Source: Rhizobium etli 8C-3 (lineage in GTDB: Bacteria > Pseudomonadota > Alphaproteobacteria > Rhizobiales > Rhizobiaceae). Taken from it: a stretch of DNA of 64,000 nt. The notes beneath the pieces were generated by a model. It saw only the letters and a program-made list of their open reading frames with translations. It made no database searches and was not told where the DNA came from. Made by a program: the position numbers and the translations under genes. The DNA lies in the NCBI RefSeq assembly GCF_001908375.1, contig NZ_CP017244.1, forward strand, positions 1,798,001 to 1,862,000, read 5' to 3'. Below are positions 17,703-26,183 of the stretch, piece by piece (within the stretch, counting starts at the first letter, position 1; each line of letters begins with the position of its first letter).

Positions 17703-18413
17703 TCAACCAGACGGCGCAGACCCTTCACCGGCCCGCGACAGGGCTGCTTTCCTCAGACGCCGGTAGCCATCCCGAATGTCGTTTTCCATGGCAGCCCGCA
17801 CGGAGGAAGCGTCGCGCTCGGCCAGACCTTCGATGGCGACCATGTGGTTGTGGACGCCGTAACGCTGCTCTGCAAATTCCGGGTAAAGATCGTGGAAGGA
17901 TGATCCGACGCGAAGCCACAGGATCTCGATTGTCGACAGGAGATGCGGCATGCCGCAAAGACGATAGATGGTAAAGTGGAACTCCTTGTTGTCGTGGAGC
18001 GCGTCACGATAGCGTTTTTCGTCGAGAGATCGGGTGATTTTCTCCTGTAATTTCAAAAGGGCTTCGACCGTTCCATCGGTTGCATTGATCGTGCCTTTTT
18101 CCGCGGCAAGCCCCTCAAGGGCAAGCCGCATCTGCGTCACCTCGTAAAGTCCCGCAAGATCGAGGAAGGGAACGATGACGGTCTTTGGGCCCGCCATTAC
18201 CAACGCACCCTCGAAGACAAGCCGATTGATGGCCTCGCGCGCCGGAGTCGATCCGACGCCAAACTCTTCGGCGACGGTGCGGATCGGCAGCTTCTTGCCG
18301 GGATTATAGGCGCCCCTGGTGAGTTTGTCCTTAAGGGCTTCATAGACGTAATCGCTAAGCCGGCCCTGGTGAACCTCCGGTGCGCACGGACGTGCGGTTG
18401 TATTTTCATTCAT
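17703..18413 (-). CDS. GntR-family regulator (FCD effector domain)
   Basis: DNA-binding regulator of 236 residues. The winged helix-turn-helix spans about residues 18-85 (SDYVYEALKDKLTRGAYNPGKKL... STPAREAINRLVFEGAL). An all-helical FCD ligand-binding domain follows, with metal-type His residues in DNKEFHFTIYRLC and VHNHMVAIEGL. It lies between two operons (aminotransferase set downstream, ABC importer divergent) and is flanked on both sides by the same palindrome. It is therefore the natural candidate for the regulator of both operons and of itself. The effector is unknown. Confidence 0.88.
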   Translation of the reverse strand: MNENTTARPCAPEVHQGRLSDYVYEALKDKLTRGAYNPGKKLPIRTVAEEFGVGSTPAREAINRLVFEGALVMAGPKTVIVPFLDLAGLYEVTQMRLALEGLAAEKGTINATDGTVEALLKLQEKITRSLDEKRYRDALHDNKEFHFTIYRLCGMPHLLSTIEILWLRVGSSFHDLYPEFAEQRYGVHNHMVAIEGLAERDASSVRAAMENDIRDGYRRLRKAALSRAGEGSAPSG

Positions 18414-18444
18414 ATTTCATCTCCCAGCATTGACAATCCGTGAT

Positions 18445-18460
18445 TTTTGTTGCAACAAAA
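18445..18460. promoter_or_regulatory. GntR-type operator, copy 3 (perfect palindrome)
   Basis: TTTTGTTGCAACAAAA is a perfect 16-base palindrome, 32 bases upstream of gntR and 151 bases upstream of the divergent ABC operon. It serves as the reference for the other copies. Confidence 0.65.
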
Positions 18461-18610
18461 GAGATATTACAGACGTATTACCGTTTAATGTAACAGCATA
18501 ACGAGATTATGAACAATCGCAACGCCGGGCGCATGAGACTGGCGGGACGGGCGTAGCCATGTCTGCAAGCGCGAGCCCGATACGTTCACATTTCTCTAGG
18601 AGGAGAAGAC

Positions 18611-19708
18611 TTGATTGGTGCCCCCATACTCATCGACGACGCACGCAAGCACTACGGCGCCCATCCTGCGGTCCGGAACGTCAGGCTTGCGATCGAAGCT
18701 GGAGAATTCGTTTCGATCCTCGGGCCATCAGGCTCGGGAAAAACGACGCTTCTGACCATGATCGCCGGCTTCGAACTGCCGAGTTCAGGGCGCATCGTCA
18801 TCGGTGGACGCGACGTCACGCGGCTTGCTCCGAACCGGCGCGACATCGGCATGGTATTCCAGCGCTATGCACTCTTCCCGCATATGACCGTTGCAGAGAA
18901 TGTCGCCTTTCCCCTGAAAATGCGCCAGGTGCCGGCAAGCGAGCGGAAGCGCAAGGTCGCCGCGACGCTGGAGCTTGTGCAGCTCGGCGCGTTCGCCGGA
19001 CGCTATCCCCATCAGCTGTCGGGCGGCCAGCAGCAGCGCGTTGCCCTTGCCCGCGCCATCGTCTTCGAGCCACCAGTGCTGCTGATGGACGAGCCGTTGG
19101 GGGCGCTCGACAAGAAGCTGCGCGAGGCCATGCAGCTGGAGATCAAGCAACTCCAGCAGCGCCTCGGTGCGACAGTGATCTACGTTACCCACGACCAGGA
19201 GGAGGCGCTCACCATGTCGGATCGCGTCGCCGTCATGGCGGCCGGCGAGGTCGTCCAGACCGGAACGCCCGCGTCTCTCTACGGGAAGCCGCAAACGCCT
19301 TTCGTCGCCGATTTCATCGGCCGGATGAGCTTTGCCGATGGGACCTATGTTGGCCAACGCGATGGCTCCCATTCGGTTCGGCTCAGTGAGGCGGTCGTCC
19401 TTCAGGCCGGAAGCGTCAATGGCACGATCAGTCCGGGCGCGCGGCTGCAGCTTGCCATGCGTCCTGAAAGCCTTTGCCTCGCGGCACGCGGCAAAGGCGG
19501 AGTCAACGTCATTCCCGGAACATTGGAGGCGAGCGTCTTTACCGGTGCCTATGTTCTGCACCTTGTGCGCGCAGACACCGAAGGCCGGCCGCTTATACAG
19601 GTCCAGACACCTGCCGCTTCCAAACCTGCTCGTCTCGACGCCGGCGCGCGGGTCGACATCATCGCGGACCGCGACAATCTGCATGTTTTCGAAAGGCAGG
19701 AGTCATGA
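18611..19708 (+). CDS. ABC transporter ATP-binding protein, PotA type
   Basis: ATPase of 365 residues. Walker A GPSGSGKTT is near 38-46, signature LSGGQQQR near 136, Walker B LLMDEPLGALD near 155, then an H-loop VTHDQEEAL, with a TOBE-like C-terminus. The start is a TTG, chosen because a strong AGGAGGAG Shine-Dalgarno sequence ends a few bases upstream. First gene of a second polyamine-type importer whose promoter region holds the perfect GntR palindrome. The next gene overlaps by four bases. Confidence 0.9.
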   Translation: MIGAPILIDDARKHYGAHPAVRNVRLAIEAGEFVSILGPSGSGKTTLLTMIAGFELPSSGRIVIGGRDVTRLAPNRRDIGMVFQRYALFPHMTVAENVAFPLKMRQVPASERKRKVAATLELVQLGAFAGRYPHQLSGGQQQRVALARAIVFEPPVLLMDEPLGALDKKLREAMQLEIKQLQQRLGATVIYVTHDQEEALTMSDRVAVMAAGEVVQTGTPASLYGKPQTPFVADFIGRMSFADGTYVGQRDGSHSVRLSEAVVLQAGSVNGTISPGARLQLAMRPESLCLAARGKGGVNVIPGTLEASVFTGAYVLHLVRADTEGRPLIQVQTPAASKPARLDAGARVDIIADRDNLHVFERQES

Positions 19709-20619
19709 TCATGGACACATCGGCTGCGCCAAAATCAGGAAGCTTGACCAGGTGGCCGCTGCTCAGAGCAGCGACACCGGCCGGGCGCTACGGGCCATCC
19801 CTGACGCTCGTTTTGCTGATGCCGTTGATCGTCCTGTTTTCGATCGGCTTCCTTTACCCGATCGGGCGGCTCGTGATCATGAGCTTCGGCGACGCCGCGC
19901 CGGGTCTTGTGCAATACCGGCGCATCTTGGCGACGCCGCTTTATCTCGGCGTCCTGTCGCGCACGATCTCGACAGCGGCCATCGTCACGGTGCTGAGCCT
20001 GACGCTTGGCTATCCGGTCGCGCTGGCGATGGCCCGAGCCCGGGGCCGTGCGGCGCTTGTGATCGCCGCGGCAGTCCTCATTCCTCTCTGGACCTCGGTG
20101 CTTGTACGGTCCTATGCCTGGATCGTGCTTTTGCAGCGGAGCGGCCTCGTCAACGCCTTTCTGGTCGACAGCGGTCTCACGGCTGCGCCACTCAAGCTGC
20201 TTTACACCGACGGCGCGGTGATCCTGGCAATGACGCATGTGCTCATGCCGTTCATGATCCTGCCCGTCACCAATGCGTTGCGCTCGATTCCCCCGGACTA
20301 TGCGCGCGCCGCCCGCAGCCTTGGCGCCGGCTCGTTTGCTACCTTCATGCGCATTGTGCTGCCACTCTCGTTGCCGGGCGTGTTTGCTGGATGCGTCATG
20401 TGTTTCATCCTTGCGATCGGCTTTTATATCACCCCCGCCCTCGTCGGCGGACCGGAAGCCATGACCATGGCGACGCTCATTGCCCAGCAAACAACGGTCG
20501 TCCTCGATTGGCCGTTTGCAGCAGCGCTCTCGACCATCTTGCTTCTGGTAACGCTCACCTGCGTCGTCGTTTTCCGCCGCGCACTTTCGGTCAGCAAAGG
20601 AATACACAGTGTCACCTGA
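19705..20619 (+). CDS. ABC transporter permease, PotB type
   Basis: Inner-membrane permease of 304 residues with about six helices and the EAA-type loop (DYARAARSLGAGSFATFMRIVLPLS) near 205-225. The frame is open further upstream, but the ATG at 19705 overlaps the ATPase stop (ATGA) and gives the normal family length. It forms the channel with the following PotC-type subunit. Confidence 0.9.
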   Translation: MIMDTSAAPKSGSLTRWPLLRAATPAGRYGPSLTLVLLMPLIVLFSIGFLYPIGRLVIMSFGDAAPGLVQYRRILATPLYLGVLSRTISTAAIVTVLSLTLGYPVALAMARARGRAALVIAAAVLIPLWTSVLVRSYAWIVLLQRSGLVNAFLVDSGLTAAPLKLLYTDGAVILAMTHVLMPFMILPVTNALRSIPPDYARAARSLGAGSFATFMRIVLPLSLPGVFAGCVMCFILAIGFYITPALVGGPEAMTMATLIAQQTTVVLDWPFAAALSTILLLVTLTCVVVFRRALSVSKGIHSVT

Positions 20620-21439
20620 TCTTTCCGTTTCGCCAAAAGCCTCCAATCGCCCGCTCCGTACCGCCACCGTCCGGCTGGCAGGCGGCCTTGGCGTCGGCGC
20701 CGTCCTGTTCTTCCTGCTGATGCCCACGCTTCTGGTCATCCCGATGTCGCTCAACAAGACGGCCTATATCGAGCTGCCGCCGCGCGGGCTGACGTTGCAA
20801 TGGTATCTTGACTACCTTGCCGATCCGGACTGGCGGGCTGCAACGATCTTCAGCCTCAAGATTGCGCTTGCCACGGCGGTCGCAGCCACTGTGACAGGCA
20901 CGCTGGCATCGCTTGCGATCGTGAGGGGAAATCTGCCGGGACGGAATGCTCTGAAGGCACTGGCGATGGCCCCGATGATCGTTCCCCATGTCGTCTTCGG
21001 CGTTGCACTCTACCTCGTCTTCTCGCCAATCGGCCTCACCGGCAATTTCTCCGGCTTTCGGATCGCCCATTGCGTCCTTTCGATCCCCTATGTCGTGATT
21101 ACCGTCACCGCGGCGCTCGAGCGGTTCGATCCGGCGCTCGAACGTGCGGCGTTGAGCTGCGGGGCGACACGGACACGAGCTTTTTTCAGCGTGGTCCTGC
21201 CGAGTATCGCACCTGCCGTAGCAGTAGCCGCGGTCTTCGCCTTCCTCGCTTCCTTCGATGAGGCAACGGTCGCCTTTTTCATCTCCGACACCGGAGGAAA
21301 GACGATCAGCCGGAAGATGTTCGAAGACATCGATTTCAACCTGACCCCCGTCATCGCCGCGGTCTCGACCCTCATGGTCGCCGTTTCACTGCTGTTGATG
21401 GGATCGGTCGAGCTCCTGAAGGGCCGCCGGGAGACGTAG
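20609..21439 (+). CDS. ABC transporter permease, PotC type
   Basis: Permease of 276 residues with about six membrane segments and a loop LERAALSCGATRTRAFFSVVLPS near 175-195. The start is GTG, overlapping the previous gene by 11 bases. It pairs with the PotB-type permease. The substrate-binding gene follows after 31 bases. Confidence 0.9.
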   Translation: MSPDLSVSPKASNRPLRTATVRLAGGLGVGAVLFFLLMPTLLVIPMSLNKTAYIELPPRGLTLQWYLDYLADPDWRAATIFSLKIALATAVAATVTGTLASLAIVRGNLPGRNALKALAMAPMIVPHVVFGVALYLVFSPIGLTGNFSGFRIAHCVLSIPYVVITVTAALERFDPALERAALSCGATRTRAFFSVVLPSIAPAVAVAAVFAFLASFDEATVAFFISDTGGKTISRKMFEDIDFNLTPVIAAVSTLMVAVSLLLMGSVELLKGRRET

Positions 21440-21470
21440 GCGGCCCGAATTTCATGACGTGAGGAAAGAC

Positions 21471-22535
21471 ATGAAGAGGTCAATCACTTTCATTTCTGCC
21501 TTGGCGACGGCGGCTTTGCATATTGCCTTGCTTTCGCCAAGCGCTGCGGCGGCCGCAGAGCAGGTCGTCATTGCGACGACGGGCGGCGCCTATGATGCGG
21601 CACTCCGGAAATTCTGGTTCGATCCATTTGAGGAGAGCACGGGGATCAAGGTCTTTTCGGTGGCTGCGACCAATGCCGAGATGCGGGCCAAGGCAACTGC
21701 CATGGTCAAAACCGGCAATGTGACCTGGGATCTCTACCCCGACGGGGAAATCCAGGCGGGTTCGGATAATCACAAGACGACTTCGGAAGATCTTGCTGGC
21801 TTCTGCAAAGCGTTCAAGAACCGGTCGGATTTGGTCGAGGATGCCTGCATCGGCGCGGGGGCCCGGCTGTTTTCGACGGCAACGCTGATGGCCTATAGAT
21901 CCGACGCATATCCGGATGGCGCACCGGCAACCTGGGTGGACATGTGGGACACGAAGCGCTTTCCTGGCGGGCGGGCTTTTCCGAATTTTGATGATCCCTG
22001 GCGGGTAATGGCCGCTGCCCTGCTTGCCGACGGTGTGCCGAAGGACAGGCTGTTTCCTCTTGACATTGACCGGGCGCTTGCCAAGCTTGAGACCATCCGC
22101 AGCGATATTTCCGTCTGGTGGAAGACGGGTGACCAGAGTGTCCAGGGCTTTCGCAACGGCGACTACAGTATCGGCCAGATCTGGCTGACACGGGCGAACG
22201 CGTTGAAGGCCGAAGGCCGAGCCATTGGCTGGTCCAATAAAGCCTCCTTTCTCGTCGGCGATCGTCTGACCGTCATCAAGGGCGCGCCGAACCAGGAAAA
22301 TGCCTTGAAGCTGATCGCCTTCTGGCTGAACAGTCCGGAAGCCCAGGCGCGAGTCTGCGAGGAGCTGTTATGCACGCCACCGAGCACCAAGGCGATCGCC
22401 GCGATGTCGCCGGCGGCGCGCGCAGCACTGCCGAGCGAAGAAGATATTCGCGATCATATCGTCATCCCGGACGCCGCCTGGATCAATGCCAATGCTGCGG
22501 CATTGCTGGAGCGCTGGAACGCCTGGATACGCTGA
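21471..22535 (+). CDS. ABC transporter substrate-binding protein, PotD type
   Basis: Exported binding protein of 354 residues. Signal peptide MKRSITFISALATAALHIAL..., with cleavage near AAAAAE (about 28); the mature part opens EQVVIATTGGAYDAALRKFW, typical of this class. The ATG at 21471 is preferred over the GTG at 21459 because GAGGAAAG sits just upstream of it. It supplies the importer encoded at 18611-21439. The ligand may be an amino acid, amine or related compound, in line with the PLP and TPP enzymes of the same regulon. Confidence 0.9.
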   Translation: MKRSITFISALATAALHIALLSPSAAAAAEQVVIATTGGAYDAALRKFWFDPFEESTGIKVFSVAATNAEMRAKATAMVKTGNVTWDLYPDGEIQAGSDNHKTTSEDLAGFCKAFKNRSDLVEDACIGAGARLFSTATLMAYRSDAYPDGAPATWVDMWDTKRFPGGRAFPNFDDPWRVMAAALLADGVPKDRLFPLDIDRALAKLETIRSDISVWWKTGDQSVQGFRNGDYSIGQIWLTRANALKAEGRAIGWSNKASFLVGDRLTVIKGAPNQENALKLIAFWLNSPEAQARVCEELLCTPPSTKAIAAMSPAARAALPSEEDIRDHIVIPDAAWINANAAALLERWNAWIR

Positions 22536-22542
22536 AGAACGT

Positions 22543-22562
22543 GCCGGGTCGAAAAACCCGGC
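22543..22562. terminator. Hairpin between convergent genes
   Basis: GCCGGGT and ACCCGGC pair across a CGAAAA loop right after the binding-protein stop; the tail is only weakly T-rich (TCTTCCC). It probably ends the ABC operon and may act for the converging gene. Confidence 0.55.
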
Positions 22563-22573
22563 TCTTCCCTTCC

Positions 22574-23815
22574 CTACCGCTCCAAAGCGTTGCTGATTGC
22601 GGCAGCAAGCGCCTTTATTTCGTCGACGGAATGGTCGGCGGTCGGGCAGACACGCAACCCGGCCCGCCCTGAGGCGACTGTCGGAAAGAATATCGCCGAG
22701 ACGTAGCTTCCCGTGTCCAGAACGGACCGCGCAGCCCCGATCGCTGCCAGTTCGTCGCCAATGACAACAGTGCGGATCGGTAACGGCGATCCGGACTGGG
22801 CGGTCGGAACAAGTTCGTCGAAGAGCGCGATGTTCGATGCCAGCCTCTCCTGTCGCAGCTTCAGCTCCCCGGTGCGATGAAGCGTTTGAGACGCCATGGC
22901 AGCGCCGATTGCGGCGACATTGATCGAAGCGGAAAAGGCATGGGCAATAGCGAAGCGCCGGAAGATTTCCTCCTGCTCGGCCGTGCCGAGCATCAGTATG
23001 CCGCCGGACGCGCCGAAGCCCTTTCCAAGGGAAGCTGCAAGGATCGTCCTGTCGCCAAGACCGTCTGGAATCTGCGAACGGGCAAAGCCCGCACCCTTTT
23101 CGCCGAAGATGGAAACGCCGTGCGCATCGTCGATATAGAGGAACAAGCCATAGCGCCGCTGTAGATCCAGAAGTTCGGCGATCGGCGCATTTCCGCCCAT
23201 CGAATAGACACCGTCGCAGATATAGGCGACGCAGGGTTGGGCCTGGCAGATCTCCTCGAGCGCGGCAAGGTCGTTGTGGGCGATGGTGCGGACATCCGTT
23301 TCTGCGGCAACGACCGGTTTGTTGTAGGCAAGGGTCGCATGCGCCAGGCGATCGAAGACCATGAAGGGTTTCACACCCTCCGTCAGCACGCCGGAGGCAA
23401 TGATAGGCAAGGCGCTCATGTTGGCGGCAAGCACGGTCGTGTAGGTAATGATCCGGGCACCGAAGAGATCCGAAAGCGCGTCCTCGAGATCGCCGAGAGC
23501 GGCAAAGTTCAGCCGCGTTCGTGCACAGGACCAGTGAAGGCTCCGGTAATCGAGGAGCGATGCCATCGCGCCGACCGCAATCGCCGGATGGTTATCGAGC
23601 CCGAGATAGGAGCATCGAACGAAATCGGTGACGATCCTCGTCTTGCCCTTCGGCGATCGTATCTCGGCCTTCCGGCCTTCAAGCGGCCTGGCATAGAGCG
23701 CCATCAGCCCGTTCAGATGGGCTGCCGCAAAATGCGGCGCCGAGGTGTGTACAAGACTTGCCGTGTTGCGATGCCGCGTTGGGGGTGACGCATTGTGCCG
23801 CGCTTCATTCTGCAT
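22574..23815 (-). CDS. Alpha-oxoamine synthase-family PLP enzyme (BioF/ALAS/CqsA-like)
   Basis: PLP enzyme of 413 residues, fold type I. It has DGVYSMGG, DDAHG and SLGKGFGASGG, the last containing the PLP lysine. Family members condense an amino acid with an acyl-CoA (8-amino-7-oxononanoate, 5-aminolevulinate, 2-amino-3-ketobutyrate, CqsA-type signal precursors). The usual glycine-rich GSGGSR block is replaced by WSCARTRLN, so it is not a standard BioF. The ATG at 23815 has a GGAGG Shine-Dalgarno five bases upstream. It is downstream of the response regulator on the same strand, so both may share the operator at 24750. Confidence 0.82.
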   Translation of the reverse strand: MQNEARHNASPPTRHRNTASLVHTSAPHFAAAHLNGLMALYARPLEGRKAEIRSPKGKTRIVTDFVRCSYLGLDNHPAIAVGAMASLLDYRSLHWSCARTRLNFAALGDLEDALSDLFGARIITYTTVLAANMSALPIIASGVLTEGVKPFMVFDRLAHATLAYNKPVVAAETDVRTIAHNDLAALEEICQAQPCVAYICDGVYSMGGNAPIAELLDLQRRYGLFLYIDDAHGVSIFGEKGAGFARSQIPDGLGDRTILAASLGKGFGASGGILMLGTAEQEEIFRRFAIAHAFSASINVAAIGAAMASQTLHRTGELKLRQERLASNIALFDELVPTAQSGSPLPIRTVVIGDELAAIGAARSVLDTGSYVSAIFFPTVASGRAGLRVCPTADHSVDEIKALAAAISNALER

Positions 23816-23937
23816 GGGGTCCTCCGAACTGCTGTCAGGTGACACCGAGCGTAAGGAGGAGGCCCAGCTTCATACAACGAAGCCAGCCTGAATTTTTCCC
23901 TAAGATTGCATGAATGTTCGAAGGGCCACGGTGACGG

Positions 23938-24624
23938 TCAACCCTTGACGTCGACCGCATATCCCTGCCCGCGAACGGTACGGATCACCTCACGGCCGAG
24001 AGCATCGTGCAAGGAGCGGCGCAGACGTGCGACATGCACGTCGACGGTTCGCGGGTCAACAAAGTTGGCTTGCGGCCAGACCGCCTCGATCAGTTCGGGC
24101 CGGCCGAACACTCGGCCAGGCGCGCTCATCAAAGTGCTGAGTATCCGAAATTCGATGGGGCTGAGAGCGACAGGCTTTTCGTTTGCGAGCGCCCGCCTTG
24201 CATCCGCATCGAGCCGTAGATCACTCGCCCCGGCATAGGCTGGACGGGAGACTGCCACACCGCTCTCGTTCAGGCGTTGATGAAGGTAGGAGAGCAGCCG
24301 CTCCGGTTTCAATGGGCGAATGAAGCTCTCATCGACCTCGGCCTTCAGGATCTCAATATAGCGGACCCCTGCTGAAACCAGGGCCACGACAGGAACGTCA
24401 CTTTCAATGTCAGGTGCCCTAAGTCGGCTGGAAAGGTCGGAAAGAAGGGATGATTCTGGCTGGCAGTCGACCAGAAGGGCGACGATCTTCGACCCGGCTA
24501 TCAGTGCAAGGGCCGCATCGAGCTCGTCGGTCAGCACCGTTTCGTAACCACTGGCATCAAGCACATAGGACAACATCAGGTAATAGTCCGCATCGGTCGA
24601 GAGGATTGCGATACAGGGTTTCAT
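23938..24624 (-). CDS. OmpR/PhoB-family response regulator
   Basis: Two-domain regulator of 228 residues. The receiver has acidic residues in TDAD (about 10-12), the phosphoacceptor Asp in LLVDCQPES (about 54) and the conserved Lys in RPLKPERL (about 104). A winged-helix C-terminus follows, with PRTVDVHVARLRRSL and the closing RTVRGQGYAVD. The frame is open to 24897, but the ATG at 24624 has an ACGAGGTG ribosome site and gives the usual size. No histidine kinase gene is next to it, so it is an orphan in this window. It is followed by the oxoamine synthase-like gene. Confidence 0.88.
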   Translation of the reverse strand: MKPCIAILSTDADYYLMLSYVLDASGYETVLTDELDAALALIAGSKIVALLVDCQPESSLLSDLSSRLRAPDIESDVPVVALVSAGVRYIEILKAEVDESFIRPLKPERLLSYLHQRLNESGVAVSRPAYAGASDLRLDADARRALANEKPVALSPIEFRILSTLMSAPGRVFGRPELIEAVWPQANFVDPRTVDVHVARLRRSLHDALGREVIRTVRGQGYAVDVKG

Positions 24625-24749
24625 ATGGCACCTCGTCGAGATCAGTGAATGATTTTTGATGTTACAAATATGAACGCTTACGTTGCAGATAAGTGTTGAT
24701 ATTTGCTTATAGGACACGTTTTGGGCGATTGATAGCCCATTAGCTCTTT

Positions 24750-24765
24750 TTTTGTTGCAACATAA
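24750..24765. promoter_or_regulatory. GntR-type operator, copy 4
   Basis: TTTTGTTGCAACATAA differs from the perfect palindrome at 18445 in one base. It lies 126 bases upstream of the response regulator start, so that gene and the oxoamine synthase-like gene may belong to the same GntR regulon. Confidence 0.55.
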
Positions 24766-24791
24766 AAAGATCTGGTGTTCTCTCAACGCTG

Positions 24792-25199
24792 TCACTTGTG
24801 GCTGATCGCCAAGGACGGCACGTGATCGTGGCCCTGCGGGGATTGACGTCCGGCAACAGTCTTTTCGATCAACCCGCGCCGGACGGTGACGGGACAAGTG
24901 GCATGCGTGACAAGAGTGCGAGGCAGCAGGGGCGCCGTGTAACGGCGCTCATAGACAACATTCCGGTCGAACGGGCTGCGGCCACGGCCCGCTCGATTTA
25001 TGGCGATTGCGCCAAGACAGCGGTCGCATGGTGCGCCATCCATGCTCGAAGCGATGAACGAAGCGGCGACTTCGCCTTCTGGGTGCGGGTATTTCGCCAC
25101 CTTGGCAACGACGGCTGAGAGCTCGGCTGAGATAGGCTTCGCTCGTGGATCACGCGAGTGAAGCCGGAGCATGCCGCTCGGCGCGTCGGACATTTCCAA
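24792..25199 (-). CDS. Unrecognised reading frame (possible decayed gene)
   Basis: A 135-residue frame, from a TTG with a GGAGGA sequence seven bases upstream, contains HPEGEVAASFIASSMDGAP and THATCPVTVRRGLIEKT. Third-position base choice looks moderately gene-like. I recognise no family. It may be a remnant, since nothing convincing extends it upstream. The rest of 25200-25347 shows nothing I can support. Confidence 0.25.
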   Translation of the reverse strand: MEMSDAPSGMLRLHSRDPRAKPISAELSAVVAKVAKYPHPEGEVAASFIASSMDGAPCDRCLGAIAINRAGRGRSPFDRNVVYERRYTAPLLPRTLVTHATCPVTVRRGLIEKTVAGRQSPQGHDHVPSLAISHK

Positions 25200-25347
25200 G
25201 GAGACATCCTCCGTGCCCGCCAGGTTGCAAGGCGTGTCGCCCCAGCGAAGCGGTCCGTGTCTTTCACCCGTGTCTTCAGGAACGCTTTGGCGGGACTCCC
25301 AATGCGGATGAGCGGCAGTCCCGCCTCAGCCACGCCGCTTGCGGTTT

Positions 25348-26172
25348 CTAACTGGCATCATTGGCAATAAGGGCGTGCAAGGCTGCCGCTACGGGCGTGC
25401 CAGCGACGGCGAGATCGCGTATCGTGGTCATGTGATCCCCGTCTGCAACGCGCGAGTCGCGCACTTCAAGCCCTTGGCCGGCAAGCGCGTCCCTGAAGGC
25501 ATTTGCCTGATTCTTGAAAGGGCTGGTTTCCAGTTCGCCCGTCATGATGTCCACGCGCGTTGCAGGATCGTGCACGTTGCGCATCGGCGAAAACCTTTTC
25601 ACTTCCTCGTCGCTCAAGGCGATCTCGTCACGCAGAAAAGACGTCTGCAAGGGTGCGAGATCGTATAGTCCGCCAAGCAGGAAAGCAGCAACCACCCTCG
25701 AGGGCGCGACCGATCGATTGAAGAGAAAGGTCGCAAGATGTGCGCCAGCGGAGTGGCCGCTGACGGAGAACCTGCTGGGCGTGGCACCAAAGCGATCGGC
25801 ATGCGCCAGCAGGAAGGTCTTGGCTTTCAGGACCTGATCGATCAGGACCTCCATCCTCGCCATGGGCATCAACGAATAATTGACGATGGCGGCGACCGCG
25901 CCAGCGCGTGTCACGGTCTCAGCGACGCAGGAATAGTCGTCCTTGGAGAACATCCGCCAATAGCCGCCATGGATGAACATGTGGATCGGCAGGCCCGAGC
26001 CGGTGCCATTTGGCAGGAAGATGTCGAGTGTCTCGTCCGGCTCACGACCATAGGCGATGTTGGCCTCCATGGCCACGGTGCGGCGAGTGGCGATGCTGCG
26101 GGTACGGATATCGTCGACAATATCGTCGAAACCTGCGACTTGGTCACGAATGCGGAACGGATCGGCGGCCAC
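25348..26172 (-). CDS. Alpha/beta hydrolase (esterase or kynurenine-formamidase-like)
   Basis: 274 residues with the oxyanion-hole motif HGGYW (about 68), nucleophile elbow GHSAGAH (about 145) and a C-terminal catalytic His in DGDHMTT (about 248). HGGYW is typical of the kynurenine formamidase/esterase group. It is the last gene of a four-gene minus-strand operon, after a semialdehyde dehydrogenase (11-base gap). Hydrolysis of an ester, lactone or formamide that feeds the oxidoreductases is a fair guess. Confidence 0.82.
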   Translation of the reverse strand: MAADPFRIRDQVAGFDDIVDDIRTRSIATRRTVAMEANIAYGREPDETLDIFLPNGTGSGLPIHMFIHGGYWRMFSKDDYSCVAETVTRAGAVAAIVNYSLMPMARMEVLIDQVLKAKTFLLAHADRFGATPSRFSVSGHSAGAHLATFLFNRSVAPSRVVAAFLLGGLYDLAPLQTSFLRDEIALSDEEVKRFSPMRNVHDPATRVDIMTGELETSPFKNQANAFRDALAGQGLEVRDSRVADGDHMTTIRDLAVAGTPVAAALHALIANDAS

Positions 26173-26183
26173 AGGTCCCTCCG

